DNA of 64,000 bases from assembly GCF_012524075.1 (NCBI RefSeq), contig NZ_JAAZUI010000008.1, positions 1-64,000 of the forward strand, given 5' to 3'. The notes beneath the pieces are model-generated. The model was not told the origin of the DNA and ran no database searches. It was given only the letters and a program-made list of their open reading frames with translations. Source of the DNA: Lutibacter sp. B1 (GTDB taxonomy: Bacteria > Bacteroidota > Bacteroidia > Flavobacteriales > Flavobacteriaceae). Below, piece by piece: positions 47,101 through 54,166 of this stretch. Made by a program: the position numbers and the translations under genes. Each line of letters begins with the position of its first letter. The first letter of the stretch is position 1.

Positions 47101-47560
47101 TGTAACTCAGGCAATTCAAAATTTAACACAAGAAGATATTGCAATTGTTGAAAAACAAGGTGAAATTTCATTAAAAATAAATGAAAAAGATGTAAATTTA
47201 GCTTTTAGCGAAGTTGAAATTACTTCGCAAGATATTGAAGGTTGGTTAGTAGCAAATCAAGGAGGTTTAACAGTAGCTTTAGATGTTACCATAACAGATG
47301 ATTTAAAGAAAGAAGGTAATGCGAGAGAACTGGTAAATAGAGTACAAAATTTACGTAAAGAATCCGGCCTTGATGTAACAGATAAAATTAAGTTAATTGT
47401 TCAAAAAAATGTTATATTAGAACAAGCAATTGCCGCAAATGAACAATATATTAAAACGGAAACATTAACCAATAAATTGGTTTTTGAAGAGGTTTTAGAA
47501 AAAGGCATAGAAATTGCTTTTGACGATGTGAATACAAAAATATTAATTGAAAAAATGTGA
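44153..47560 (+). CDS. ileS: Isoleucyl-tRNA synthetase
   Basis: A 1135-residue class I synthetase of the long Bacteroidota/eukaryote-like type. The HIGH-like signature lies in GPPSANGLPGIHHVMARAIK (about residues 49-68), followed by GWDTHGLPVE. The editing domain includes TTTPWTLPSNTALTVG. KMSKR is at about 682-686 in GKKMSKRLGNAIDP. The C-terminal anticodon-binding and extension domains are complete. A TAATTTCG box at 44120-44127 is one base from the -7 consensus. The DksA-like gene starts 3 bp after its stop. Confidence 0.97.
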   Translation: MSKKFREYKGLNLTKVAEETLEFWETSTIFEKSITSRKKNKPYVFFEGPPSANGLPGIHHVMARAIKDIFCRYKTLQGYQVKRKAGWDTHGLPVELGVEKELDITKEDIGKKITVEEYNEACKTAVMRYTDVWNDLTRKVGYWVDMEDPYVTYKPKYMETVWWLLAQLYKKGLIYKGYTIQPYSPKAGTGLSSHELNQPGTYQDVTDTTAVAQFKAIKNTLPEFLQEVDGDIHFLAWTTTPWTLPSNTALTVGKKIEYVLVKSFNQYTFEPISVILAKNLVGKQFTKKFFVVENEVELANYKADDKKIPYIIVKEFKGADILESKYEQLLPYALPYQNPENAFRVIAGDFVTTEDGTGIVHTAPTFGADDAMVAKQAIPEVPPMLVLDDNGNPVPLVDLQGKFTKHMGEFAGKYVKNEYYNEGEAPERSLDVEISIKLKEENKAFHVEKYRHSYPHCWRTDKPVLYYPLDSWFIKVTEKRNRMFELNETINWKPKSTGEGRFGNWLKNANDWNLSRSRYWGIPLPIWRTEDGTEELIIGSVEELKVEMKKAVEAGLMKADIFADFEVGNMSEENYDKIDLHKNVVDKIILVSPSGQPMKREADLIDVWFDSGSMPYAQWHYPFENKELIDEKKFFPADFIAEGVDQTRGWFYTLHAIGSMVFDSVAYKNVVSNGLVLDKEGKKMSKRLGNAIDPFKTMEKYGADATRWYMISNANPWDNLKFDVEGVDEVRRKFFGTLYNTYSFFSLYANLDNFTYAENEIAINERPEIDRWILSELNTLIKNVESYYEDYEPTKAARAIQDFVTENLSNWFVRLSRRRFWKGDYQQDKISAYQTLYTCMVTVAKLGSPIAPFFMDNLYKDLTSVTGKENFESVHLGEFPKYNESLVDYKLEHKMQQAQKISSMVLSLRKKEMIKVRQPLQRIMIPVLDEEDREEILAVENLIKSEVNVKEIELIDDASGILVKTIKPNFKVLGPKFGKDMRFVTQAIQNLTQEDIAIVEKQGEISLKINEKDVNLAFSEVEITSQDIEGWLVANQGGLTVALDVTITDDLKKEGNARELVNRVQNLRKESGLDVTDKIKLIVQKNVILEQAIAANEQYIKTETLTNKLVFEEVLEKGIEIAFDDVNTKILIEKM

Positions 47561-47563
47561 GAT

Positions 47564-47941
47564 ATGAGCGAAAATAATAGATACTCCGATAAAGACTTAG
47601 CTGAATTTAAAGAAATAATTTTAAAAAAAATTCAAAATGCTGAAGAAGACTTAGCTTTATTAAAAAGCAGTTTTAAAAACGACAGTAATAATGGTACTGA
47701 TGATACATCTCCTACATTTAAAGCTTTTGAAGAAGGTTCAGAAACTATGTCAAAAGAAGCAAATGTTCAGTTGGCAATTCGTCAGGAAAAATTCATACGA
47801 GATTTAAAAAACGCTTTAATACGTATTGAAAATAAAACGTATGGTGTTTGTCGTGTTACTGGAAAATTAATACAAAAAGAACGTTTAAAATTAGTTCCTC
47901 ATGCTACATTAAGTATTGAAGCTAAAAACATGCAACAATAA
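47564..47941 (+). CDS. TraR/DksA-family protein lacking the zinc cysteines
   Basis: A 125-residue protein with the DksA coiled-coil (about residues 10-90), the KAFEEGSETMSKEANVQL segment and the C-terminal GVCRVTGKLIQKERLKLVPH, then ATLSIEAK. Canonical DksA has four zinc-binding cysteines; here only Cys96 remains, so the globular part must fold without zinc. It probably binds the RNA polymerase secondary channel. It follows ileS by 3 bp and is followed by a weak hairpin before lspA. Confidence 0.88.
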   Translation: MSENNRYSDKDLAEFKEIILKKIQNAEEDLALLKSSFKNDSNNGTDDTSPTFKAFEEGSETMSKEANVQLAIRQEKFIRDLKNALIRIENKTYGVCRVTGKLIQKERLKLVPHATLSIEAKNMQQ

Positions 47942-47962
47942 TTAATAATTGTCCTATAAAAT

Positions 47963-47992
47963 AAGCTTCCTTATTTGGGGGCTTTATCTTTT
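47963..47992 (+). terminator. Weak hairpin terminator before lspA
   Basis: AAGCTTCC pairs with GGGGGCTT, including two G-U pairs, around the loop TTATTT, followed by TATCTTTT. The T-run is interrupted, so it may be leaky. Confidence 0.5.
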
Positions 47993-48017
47993 AATATATC
48001 TCGTAAAATAAATAAAG

Positions 48018-48614
48018 TTGAAGAAAGCCGTATTAATCATAATACTTGTATTGATAATTGATCAGATTAGTAAAATTTACATAAAAACTAATTTTTTATA
48101 TGGAGAAGAGGTTGTAGTATTTGATTGGTTTCGAATACATTTTATTGAAAATAACGGTATGGCTTGGGGAGCAGAATTTGGTGGAAGAACAGGAAAGTTA
48201 TTTTTAACAGTTTTTAGATTAGCAGCAATTACCGGAATTGGTTATTGGTTATATGCATCGGTAAAAAAGAATGCTCATACTATTCTAATTGTGGCAGTTT
48301 CGTTAATTTTTGCCGGTGCAATGGGTAATATTATTGATTCTGTATTTTATGGAGTTATTTTTGATTCTCCGTTAAATTCAACCGCAACTTTATTTGCCGA
48401 AAAGCCTTATGGTGATTTGTTTCACGGAAAAGTAGTTGATATGTTATACTTTCCAATTTGGAATGGAATTTTACCTGAATGGATTCCTTTTTATGGAGGC
48501 AAACCATTTACTTTTTTCAATGCCATTTTTAATATAGCAGATTCGGCAATTTCAATAGGCGTAGCGTTATTAATTCTTTTCAATAAAAAAGCTTTTCCTA
48601 AAGAGTTACATTAA
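48018..48614 (+). CDS. lspA: Lipoprotein signal peptidase LspA (TTG start)
   Basis: A 198-residue inner-membrane aspartyl protease that removes signal peptides from prolipoproteins. It has four membrane helices, the ENNGMAWG motif (about residues 44-51), the catalytic Asp107 in GNIIDSVFYG, and Asp175 in FNIADSAISIG. Helix 1 is the N-terminal KKAVLIIILVLIIDQISKI. The start is TTG at 48018-48020; an A/T-rich leader with in-frame stops precedes it and no ATG is available. Bacteroidota LspA is longer than the E. coli enzyme between helices 3 and 4, as here. Confidence 0.95.
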   Translation: MKKAVLIIILVLIIDQISKIYIKTNFLYGEEVVVFDWFRIHFIENNGMAWGAEFGGRTGKLFLTVFRLAAITGIGYWLYASVKKNAHTILIVAVSLIFAGAMGNIIDSVFYGVIFDSPLNSTATLFAEKPYGDLFHGKVVDMLYFPIWNGILPEWIPFYGGKPFTFFNAIFNIADSAISIGVALLILFNKKAFPKELH

Positions 48615-48659
48615 ATTATTGTAAAATTCCTGTCATCAATTTTAAATATAATAATATTA

Positions 48660-48679
48660 ATCGTATATTTGCGATATAC
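48660..48679. promoter_or_regulatory. ArsR-type operator overlapping the arsR -7 box
   Basis: GTATAT, TTGCG, ATATAC (48663-48679) is a perfect inverted repeat, with a second overlapping ATCG...CGAT symmetry. It coincides with the -7 element TATATTTG at 48664-48671, so a bound repressor would block transcription. Binding by the downstream ArsR-family protein is inferred. Confidence 0.6.
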
Positions 48680-48704
48680 TTTTAAATTTAAAGTAACTGG
48701 ACAG

Positions 48705-49049
48705 ATGAAAAGATCAAAAGAAAATATAATTTATTTAGAAGAAACTGAAGAGTTGGCAAGGTTTGCTAAAGCCTTAGGGCATCCAACACGTATTGAAATT
48801 ATCAATTATTTAGACAGTCAATCTTGTTGCTATACAGGCGATTTATGTGATGTATTGCCTTTAGCGCAATCAACCATATCTCAACATTTAAAAGAATTAA
48901 AAGATGCCGGTTTAATTAAAGGAGAAGTAAATCCTCCTAAAATAAAATATTGTATCCATCAAAAAAATTGGGATAAAGCAAAAATACTATTTACTGATTT
49001 TTTTAATAAAAATACCTTAAACATATCTTGTAAAACAAAAGAAGAATAA
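48705..49049 (+). CDS. arsR: ArsR/SmtB-family metalloregulator
   Basis: 114 residues from ATG 48705. A winged helix-turn-helix repressor: FAKALGHPTRIEIINYLDSQ, then a sensor-like SCCYTGDLCDVLPL with adjacent cysteines, and the recognition helix AQSTISQHLKELKDAGLIKG. It probably dissociates from DNA upon As(III) or Sb(III) binding. A longer opening from TTG 48669 would start inside the -7 box and is rejected. It is the first gene of a six-gene resistance operon. Confidence 0.9.
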   Translation: MKRSKENIIYLEETEELARFAKALGHPTRIEIINYLDSQSCCYTGDLCDVLPLAQSTISQHLKELKDAGLIKGEVNPPKIKYCIHQKNWDKAKILFTDFFNKNTLNISCKTKEE

Positions 49050-49050
49050 A

Positions 49051-49371
49051 ATGAAAACAATTAAAATTTTAGGCACAGGTTGCCCAAGTTGTGTAAGTAC
49101 TCAAAAAGTGGTTGAGGAAGTTATAAACGAATTAAAAATAGAAGCAACACTACTAAAAGTTGATGATATTCAGCAAATAATGGCGTATGATATTTTAAGT
49201 ACTCCGGCAGTTGTAATAGATGAAAAAGTAGTAATTAAAGGAAAAGTGCCAAGTAAAGAAGAAGTAACAGCACTTTTAGCTGATAATTTTGCTAATAATG
49301 CTTGTTGTTCTGATGATAATACAGATTCATCTTGCTGCTCTTCAGAAGAAAAAGAATCAGGTTGTTGTTAA
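49051..49371 (+). CDS. Thioredoxin/glutaredoxin-like protein with Cys-rich tail
   Basis: A 106-residue protein: a compact thioredoxin fold of the redox-active disulfide protein 2 type with CPSC at Cys11/Cys14 (ILGTGCPSCVSTQKV), then a 25-residue tail rich in cysteine pairs (ACCSDD, SSCCSSEE, SGCC). The tail could bind arsenite or another soft metal. It lies 1 bp after arsR and may donate electrons to the arsenate reductase-like protein that follows. Confidence 0.85.
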   Translation: MKTIKILGTGCPSCVSTQKVVEEVINELKIEATLLKVDDIQQIMAYDILSTPAVVIDEKVVIKGKVPSKEEVTALLADNFANNACCSDDNTDSSCCSSEEKESGCC

Positions 49372-49395
49372 CAATTAAAATCAACTAAAAAAATA

Positions 49396-50013
49396 ATGGT
49401 ATTTCAAGAAATAAACAACACCATTGATTTGTTGAAAAACGTAAAAATTTCAGCAGAAAGAATAACTGAATTACAGCCACTTGTAGATTATATTCAATCT
49501 AAAGTTGATAGTAATAGAAGTATTAATTTGAATTTTATTTGTACGCATAATTCAAGAAGAAGTCATTTGTCACAAATTTGGGCGCAAGTTTCAGCTCATT
49601 ATTTTGATATTAAAAATGTATTTTGTTATTCCGGCGGCACAGAAGCTACTGCTATGTTTCCAATGGTTGGAAAAACATTAGTAAAACAAGGTTTCAAAAT
49701 CACAAAACTGGCTGAATCTGAAAACTCGGTTTACAGTATTAAATACAATGATAATACGCATCCGGTTATTGCATTTTCAAAAAAATATGATAATGATTTT
49801 AATCCCAAAAGTGAGTTTGCCGCAATAATGACTTGCTCTCAAGCCGATGAAGGTTGTCCTTTTATTTTTGGTTGTGAAACTCGAATTCCTGTGAAGTATA
49901 ATGATCCAAAAGTGTTTGATAATACACCTCAACAAGAGGAGAAGTATTTAGAAAGAAGTAAAGAAATTGCTTCAGAAATGATATACGTATTCTCTCAAAT
50001 TAAAAAACAATGA
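49396..50013 (+). CDS. LMW-phosphatase-type arsenate reductase-like protein
   Basis: A 205-residue protein with the CX5R phosphatase loop CTHNSRRS (Cys49 to Arg55) early in the chain, as in thioredoxin-coupled ArsC enzymes that reduce arsenate to arsenite. Further cysteines in [16 protein letters not shown] (about residues 150-165) may serve as the resolving pair. The protein is longer than classical ArsC (about 130), with a 40-residue N-terminal helix. The ATG of the arsenite exporter overlaps its stop by 4 bp. The role is strongly supported by context. Confidence 0.85.
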   Translation: MVFQEINNTIDLLKNVKISAERITELQPLVDYIQSKVDSNRSINLNFICTHNSRRSHLSQIWAQVSAHYFDIKNVFCYSGGTEATAMFPMVGKTLVKQGFKITKLAESENSVYSIKYNDNTHPVIAFSKKYDNDFNPKSEFAAIMTCSQADEGCPFIFGCETRIPVKYNDPKVFDNTPQQEEKYLERSKEIASEMIYVFSQIKKQ

Positions 50014-51044
50014 AAAAACGACTTAAATTTTTAGATAGGTTTTTAACCTTATGGATTTTTTTGGCAATGGCAGTTGGAGTTGGCTTAGGCTATTTTTTTC
50101 CGCAAATAGCAACTGTTACAGATTCTCTATCGGTTGGTACCACTAATATTCCGTTGGCAATTGGGTTAATTTTAATGATGTATCCTCCACTTGCGAAAGT
50201 AGATTACAGTTTAATACCATCGGTTTTTAAAGACACTAAATTAATGACAATGTCTTTAGTTTTAAATTGGATTGTTGGTCCAATTTTAATGTTTGTATTG
50301 GCAGTTATTTTTTTAAGAGATGAGCCTGGTTATATGTCAGGTTTAATTTTAATTGGTTTGGCACGTTGTATAGCAATGGTAATTGTTTGGAACGATTTGG
50401 CAGGAGCCAGCAGAGAATACGCCGCCACCTTGGTTGCTTTAAATAGTGTATTTCAAATAATTACATATAGTTTTTATGCCTGGATATTTATTACAGTTTT
50501 ACCAGATTACTTAGGCTTAGAGGGTTTTGATGTTGATATTTCTATAGCTGAAGTAGCAAAAAGTGTTTTAATTTATTTGGGAATTCCATTTGTAGCCGGT
50601 TTTTTAAGCCGTAAATATTTGGTAAAATACAAAGGCGAAAATTGGTATAATCGAAAATTTATTCCTTTTATTTCACCAATAACTTTAATAGCATTATTGG
50701 CAACTATCGTATTAATGTTTAGTTTAAAAGGCGATTTAATTGTTGAAATTCCTCTAGATGTTTTAAAAATAGCCATTCCTTTAGTTATTTATTTTATACT
50801 GATGTTTTTTGTGAGCTTTTTTACCGGTAAAGCTATGGGTATAGATTACAAACGTAATGCAGCTGTTGCTTTTACAGCTACAGGAAACAATTTTGAATTG
50901 GCTATTGCAGTAGCTATCGCAGTTTTCGGATTGAATTCTCCACAAGCCTTTACAGGTGTTATTGGTCCGTTAGTTGAAGTTCCTGTTTTAATTGGCTTAG
51001 TAAATGTTGCCTTATATTTAAAAAAGAAGTTTTATACAAATTAA
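50010..51044 (+). CDS. arsB: ACR3-family arsenite efflux transporter
   Basis: A 344-residue inner-membrane exporter with ten predicted helices. Family signatures are [14 protein letters not shown] (about residues 57-70), [18 protein letters not shown] with the essential cysteine, and [20 protein letters not shown] near the C-terminus. It expels As(III), driven by the proton-motive force. It overlaps the reductase gene by 4 bp, so the two are co-translated. Some databases call this gene acr3. Confidence 0.94.
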   Translation: MKKRLKFLDRFLTLWIFLAMAVGVGLGYFFPQIATVTDSLSVGTTNIPLAIGLILMMYPPLAKVDYSLIPSVFKDTKLMTMSLVLNWIVGPILMFVLAVIFLRDEPGYMSGLILIGLARCIAMVIVWNDLAGASREYAATLVALNSVFQIITYSFYAWIFITVLPDYLGLEGFDVDISIAEVAKSVLIYLGIPFVAGFLSRKYLVKYKGENWYNRKFIPFISPITLIALLATIVLMFSLKGDLIVEIPLDVLKIAIPLVIYFILMFFVSFFTGKAMGIDYKRNAAVAFTATGNNFELAIAVAIAVFGLNSPQAFTGVIGPLVEVPVLIGLVNVALYLKKKFYTN

Positions 51045-51054
51045 TTTTTAAAAG

Positions 51055-51675
51055 ATGAAAGAATTTTGGGACGAACGATATAAGCAGGAAATCTTTGTTT
51101 ATGGCGAACAGCCAAATGTATTCTTTAAAGAAGTTTTAGAAAAATTACAGCCAAAAGGAACTATTTTATTACCTGCTGAAGGCGAAGGACGTAATGCTGT
51201 TTTTGCAGCCAAATCCGGATTAAAAGTTACGTGTTTTGACATAAGTGAACAAGGCAAAATAAAAGCTTTAAAACTGGCAAAATCAGAGAATGTTATTATC
51301 GATTACTTGGTTCAAAATGTAGCCGATTTACAATTTAAAGAAAACTCATTTGATGTAATTGCCTTTATTTATGCTCATTTTTCAGTTGAATTAAAGCAGC
51401 AATATTATAAAGAATTAACTAAGTATTTAAAACCAAACGGACTGGTAATTTTTGAATGTTTTAGTAAAAAACAACTTCAACTAAATAAAGAAAATGAATC
51501 TTCTTTCGGTCCTAAAAATATAGAAATGTTGTTCTCTAAAGAAGAGGTTGCTTCATATTTTTCAGATTTTGATATTCTTCAATTAGAAGAAGTAATTATT
51601 GAACTTGAAGAAGGCGATTATCATAAAGGGAAAGGTTCAGTTATCCGATTTGTAGGAAGAAAAAAAGCAATTTAA
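51055..51675 (+). CDS. Class I SAM-dependent methyltransferase (TehB-like)
   Basis: 206 residues with the methyltransferase motif I region LLPAEGEGRNAVFAAKSG (about residues 35-52), motif II VTCFDISE and the later NSFDVIAFIYAHFS. The opening FWDERYKQEIFVYGEQPN is typical of tellurite-resistance-type TehB proteins. It has only two cysteines and lacks the three needed by ArsM arsenite methyltransferase, so direct arsenic methylation is doubtful. It lies 10 bp after the exporter and 1 bp before the permease, within the resistance operon. Confidence 0.85.
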   Translation: MKEFWDERYKQEIFVYGEQPNVFFKEVLEKLQPKGTILLPAEGEGRNAVFAAKSGLKVTCFDISEQGKIKALKLAKSENVIIDYLVQNVADLQFKENSFDVIAFIYAHFSVELKQQYYKELTKYLKPNGLVIFECFSKKQLQLNKENESSFGPKNIEMLFSKEEVASYFSDFDILQLEEVIIELEEGDYHKGKGSVIRFVGRKKAI

Positions 51676-51676
51676 A

Positions 51677-52654
51677 ATGTTTGATTGGGTACAACAACTT
51701 GCCGATTTTATAGTTTTTGAGGTTCTAAATTTAAAACAAGGAAATCAATTAGCAGAAGCATTAAACTTTTTTATTTACGACAGTATTAAAATCTTACTGC
51801 TTGTTATCATTATTATTTTTTTAATGGGAATTGTAAACAGTTATTTTCCTGTTGAAAAAGTTAAAAATTACCTTTCTCGTAAAAAATTATATGGGTTGGA
51901 ATACTTAATGGCTTCTTTATTTGGAGTTGTAACACCGTTTTGTTCTTGTTCTTCAGTACCTTTATTTATTGGTTTTGTAAAAGGAGGCATTCCTTTGGGA
52001 GTTACATTTTCTTTTTTAGTAACATCACCTTTGGTAAATGAAGTGGCAATAGGATTGTTTATTGGGTTATTCGGAATAAAAACAACTGTTATTTATGTAA
52101 TTAGCGGTATTTTATTAGGTACAATTTCAGGTGTAATCCTTCAAAAATTAAAATTGGAAAAATACTTAACGCCTTGGGTACAACAGGTCCTTGCCAATTC
52201 TCAAAAAGAAACGGATAAATTTATTGGAGAAAAGTTCTTTTTAAAAGACAGATTGCCTCTTATTTGGAATGATACCAAAATCATTTTAAAAGGTATTGTA
52301 CCGTATGTTTTGGTTGGTATTGCCATTGGCGGTTTAATGCACGGTTATATTCCTGAAGGTTTTTTTGAAGAATATTTAAGTAAAGACAATTGGTTTGCTG
52401 TTCCAATTGCAACAGTTTTAGCGGTGCCAATGTATTCGGGAGCTTCTGCAGTTTTACCGATTGTACAAGTGTTGGTTGCTAAAGGAATTCCGTTAGGAAC
52501 AGCTATTGCTTTTATGATGGCAGTTGTAGGATTATCCTTGCCGGAAGCAATGCTCTTAAAAAAAGTTATGACTATTAAATTAATAGCCATTTTCTTTTCT
52601 GTTGTTACAGTATGTATTATAATTTCAGGATATGTATTTAATGTAATTTTCTAA
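51677..52654 (+). CDS. ArsP/SO_0444-type metal(loid) efflux permease
   Basis: A 325-residue membrane protein with eight or more helices of the DUF318 permease family. The cysteine cluster VTPFCSCSSVPLFIGFVKGG (about residues 88-107) is the expected substrate site. The repeat-like AVPMYSGASAVLPIVQVLVA and VVGLSLPEAMLLKKVM follow. Relatives export trivalent organoarsenicals (ArsP) or copper/zinc (SO_0444), and the two cannot be separated here. It is the last gene of the resistance operon. Confidence 0.85.
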   Translation: MFDWVQQLADFIVFEVLNLKQGNQLAEALNFFIYDSIKILLLVIIIIFLMGIVNSYFPVEKVKNYLSRKKLYGLEYLMASLFGVVTPFCSCSSVPLFIGFVKGGIPLGVTFSFLVTSPLVNEVAIGLFIGLFGIKTTVIYVISGILLGTISGVILQKLKLEKYLTPWVQQVLANSQKETDKFIGEKFFLKDRLPLIWNDTKIILKGIVPYVLVGIAIGGLMHGYIPEGFFEEYLSKDNWFAVPIATVLAVPMYSGASAVLPIVQVLVAKGIPLGTAIAFMMAVVGLSLPEAMLLKKVMTIKLIAIFFSVVTVCIIISGYVFNVIF

Positions 52655-52672
52655 GTAAATAAAAACATAATT

Positions 52673-52792
52673 ATAGAAAAAAGAAATAAACGGAATTTAA
52701 AAATTGTATTAATTATAGTTGTTTATTTGATTTTTAGAAAAATTTTTTCTGATTGGGGAAATTTTAAAGAAGGTATTATGACAGCTTTTTAA
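52673..52792 (+). CDS. 39-residue single-helix protein without a canonical start codon
   Basis: A frame reading EKRNKRNLKIVLIIVVYLIF followed by RKIFSDWGNFKEGIMTAF ends at TAA 52790-52792. It looks like the short Bacteroidota proteins with one membrane helix and a DWxNFK tail. No ATG, GTG or TTG lies before the helix. The only candidates are ATA (52673-52675 or 52667-52669) and ATT (52670-52672). It is either translated from a non-standard start or has lost its start codon. Confidence 0.4.
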   Translation: MEKRNKRNLKIVLIIVVYLIFRKIFSDWGNFKEGIMTAF

Positions 52793-52798
52793 TTAAAG

Positions 52799-54031
52799 TT
52801 ATCTATCCTCTTTTAACGCTTCAACAAACTTCATTAAATCACCAATTTCAACATGACTCATCATAATAACTTTATACCATCTGTTATCACCGTTATGAGT
52901 GTCTGGAACTAAGCCGAATTTTTGAGCAATATATTTAGGAATAAATTGAGATTGTATGGTAACAATATTCATAAAAGGATCTCTAAAATACTTAATATTT
53001 AATTCATCTAATTGCTCACAAAGCCAATCGGTTCTAATAATCAGTGTATTTATTTTTTCAAACCAGTTGTAATAACCATAACTAAATAAAATTAACCAAA
53101 CAGCAATTGCATTTGCTCCGGAGCGGCTTCCTACAATGGTTAAATCCATTCCGTCAACATATTGAGCTTCTTTGGTAAGTGCATTTTCTATCAAGCCTTT
53201 TCGGCATAAAAAAACACCTGTTCCATAAGGAGCTTGCAGCATTTTGTGTGCATCAATGGTTATTGATGAGACGTTTGGATTTTTAAAATTACTGTTCGAA
53301 AGTTTATTGGTAATAGGGTAAATAAATCCGCCAAAAGCACCATCAACGTGAATTTTAAATTCAACTTGGTGTTTTTTTAAAACATCAGCATATATATCAG
53401 GATTGTCAACCGATCCAAACATAGTAGTAGCCATGTTTGAAATTACCATAAAGTATTTTTTCCCTTCGGAAATTAGATTTTGTACAATTTTTTCTAATTC
53501 TTCAACAATAATTTCACGAGAATTGAAATCAACAGGAATGCTAACAGCATCAACACTCAACAAATTGGAGCCTTTATAAACAGAATAATGAGTGTCTTCA
53601 GACGATAAAATTACCATTTCATTCAATGATGCATTGAATGTTTTTTTAAACAGATTTCTGTAGATCCATAATGCTTGAATATTAGCCTCAGTTCCACCTG
53701 TTGCAATATATCCGTCATATTCATCATCTTCACTTTTAAAAATATCAACAGCTAACACTTTAACAGCTTCTTTTTCTAATTCTTGAGAGCCCTTGAAAGC
53801 TTCTTCAGATTTTCCTAAAGTATGACAACCAATATTGTTTGGATTGGCAATGTATGATTTTAATAAAGGAGAATCATTTAAAAATGAACCGGTTGTGGTA
53901 AACACATTTTCATCTAATTTTGATACGGGATATCCTAAATATTTACAATCTTGAAAATCTACAACAGACTTTAAAGCCTCATCAATACGTTGGTTTATTT
54001 GCGTTTTAGAATATTTTTTCCAGTATTTCAT
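52799..54031 (-). CDS. Group II PLP-dependent amino-acid decarboxylase
   Basis: A 410-residue enzyme of the aspartate/glutamate/histidine decarboxylase-like family. The PLP lysine is Lys263 in TIDAHKMLQAPYGTG, and the cofactor-binding Asp/Ala segment is HVDGAFGGF (about residues 228-236). TGGTEANIQALWIYR (about 111-125) binds the phosphate. Substrate could be histidine, aspartate or another amino acid; the sequence does not decide. There is no partner gene in an operon; uvrC is divergent. Confidence 0.85.
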   Translation of the reverse strand: MKYWKKYSKTQINQRIDEALKSVVDFQDCKYLGYPVSKLDENVFTTTGSFLNDSPLLKSYIANPNNIGCHTLGKSEEAFKGSQELEKEAVKVLAVDIFKSEDDEYDGYIATGGTEANIQALWIYRNLFKKTFNASLNEMVILSSEDTHYSVYKGSNLLSVDAVSIPVDFNSREIIVEELEKIVQNLISEGKKYFMVISNMATTMFGSVDNPDIYADVLKKHQVEFKIHVDGAFGGFIYPITNKLSNSNFKNPNVSSITIDAHKMLQAPYGTGVFLCRKGLIENALTKEAQYVDGMDLTIVGSRSGANAIAVWLILFSYGYYNWFEKINTLIIRTDWLCEQLDELNIKYFRDPFMNIVTIQSQFIPKYIAQKFGLVPDTHNGDNRWYKVIMMSHVEIGDLMKFVEALKEDR

Positions 54032-54166
54032 AAATCAAATAGTTAAGTTTTTAAAGTTGCGCAAAAATATACTTTTTTATCGGCAAAAATATTTTAATTA
54101 ACTTCTTTTAACAAACCATTGCATAAATAAAAAAAGTAGTATTTTTATTTTTTAATCAGCACTTTA

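Noticed and set aside
48669-48704. Upstream TTG start of the ArsR regulator
   Set aside because: This start overlaps the -7 promoter element and operator, so it would not be in the transcript.
51055-51675. Methyltransferase as an ArsM arsenite methyltransferase
   Set aside because: It is too short and lacks the conserved three-cysteine arsenic site.
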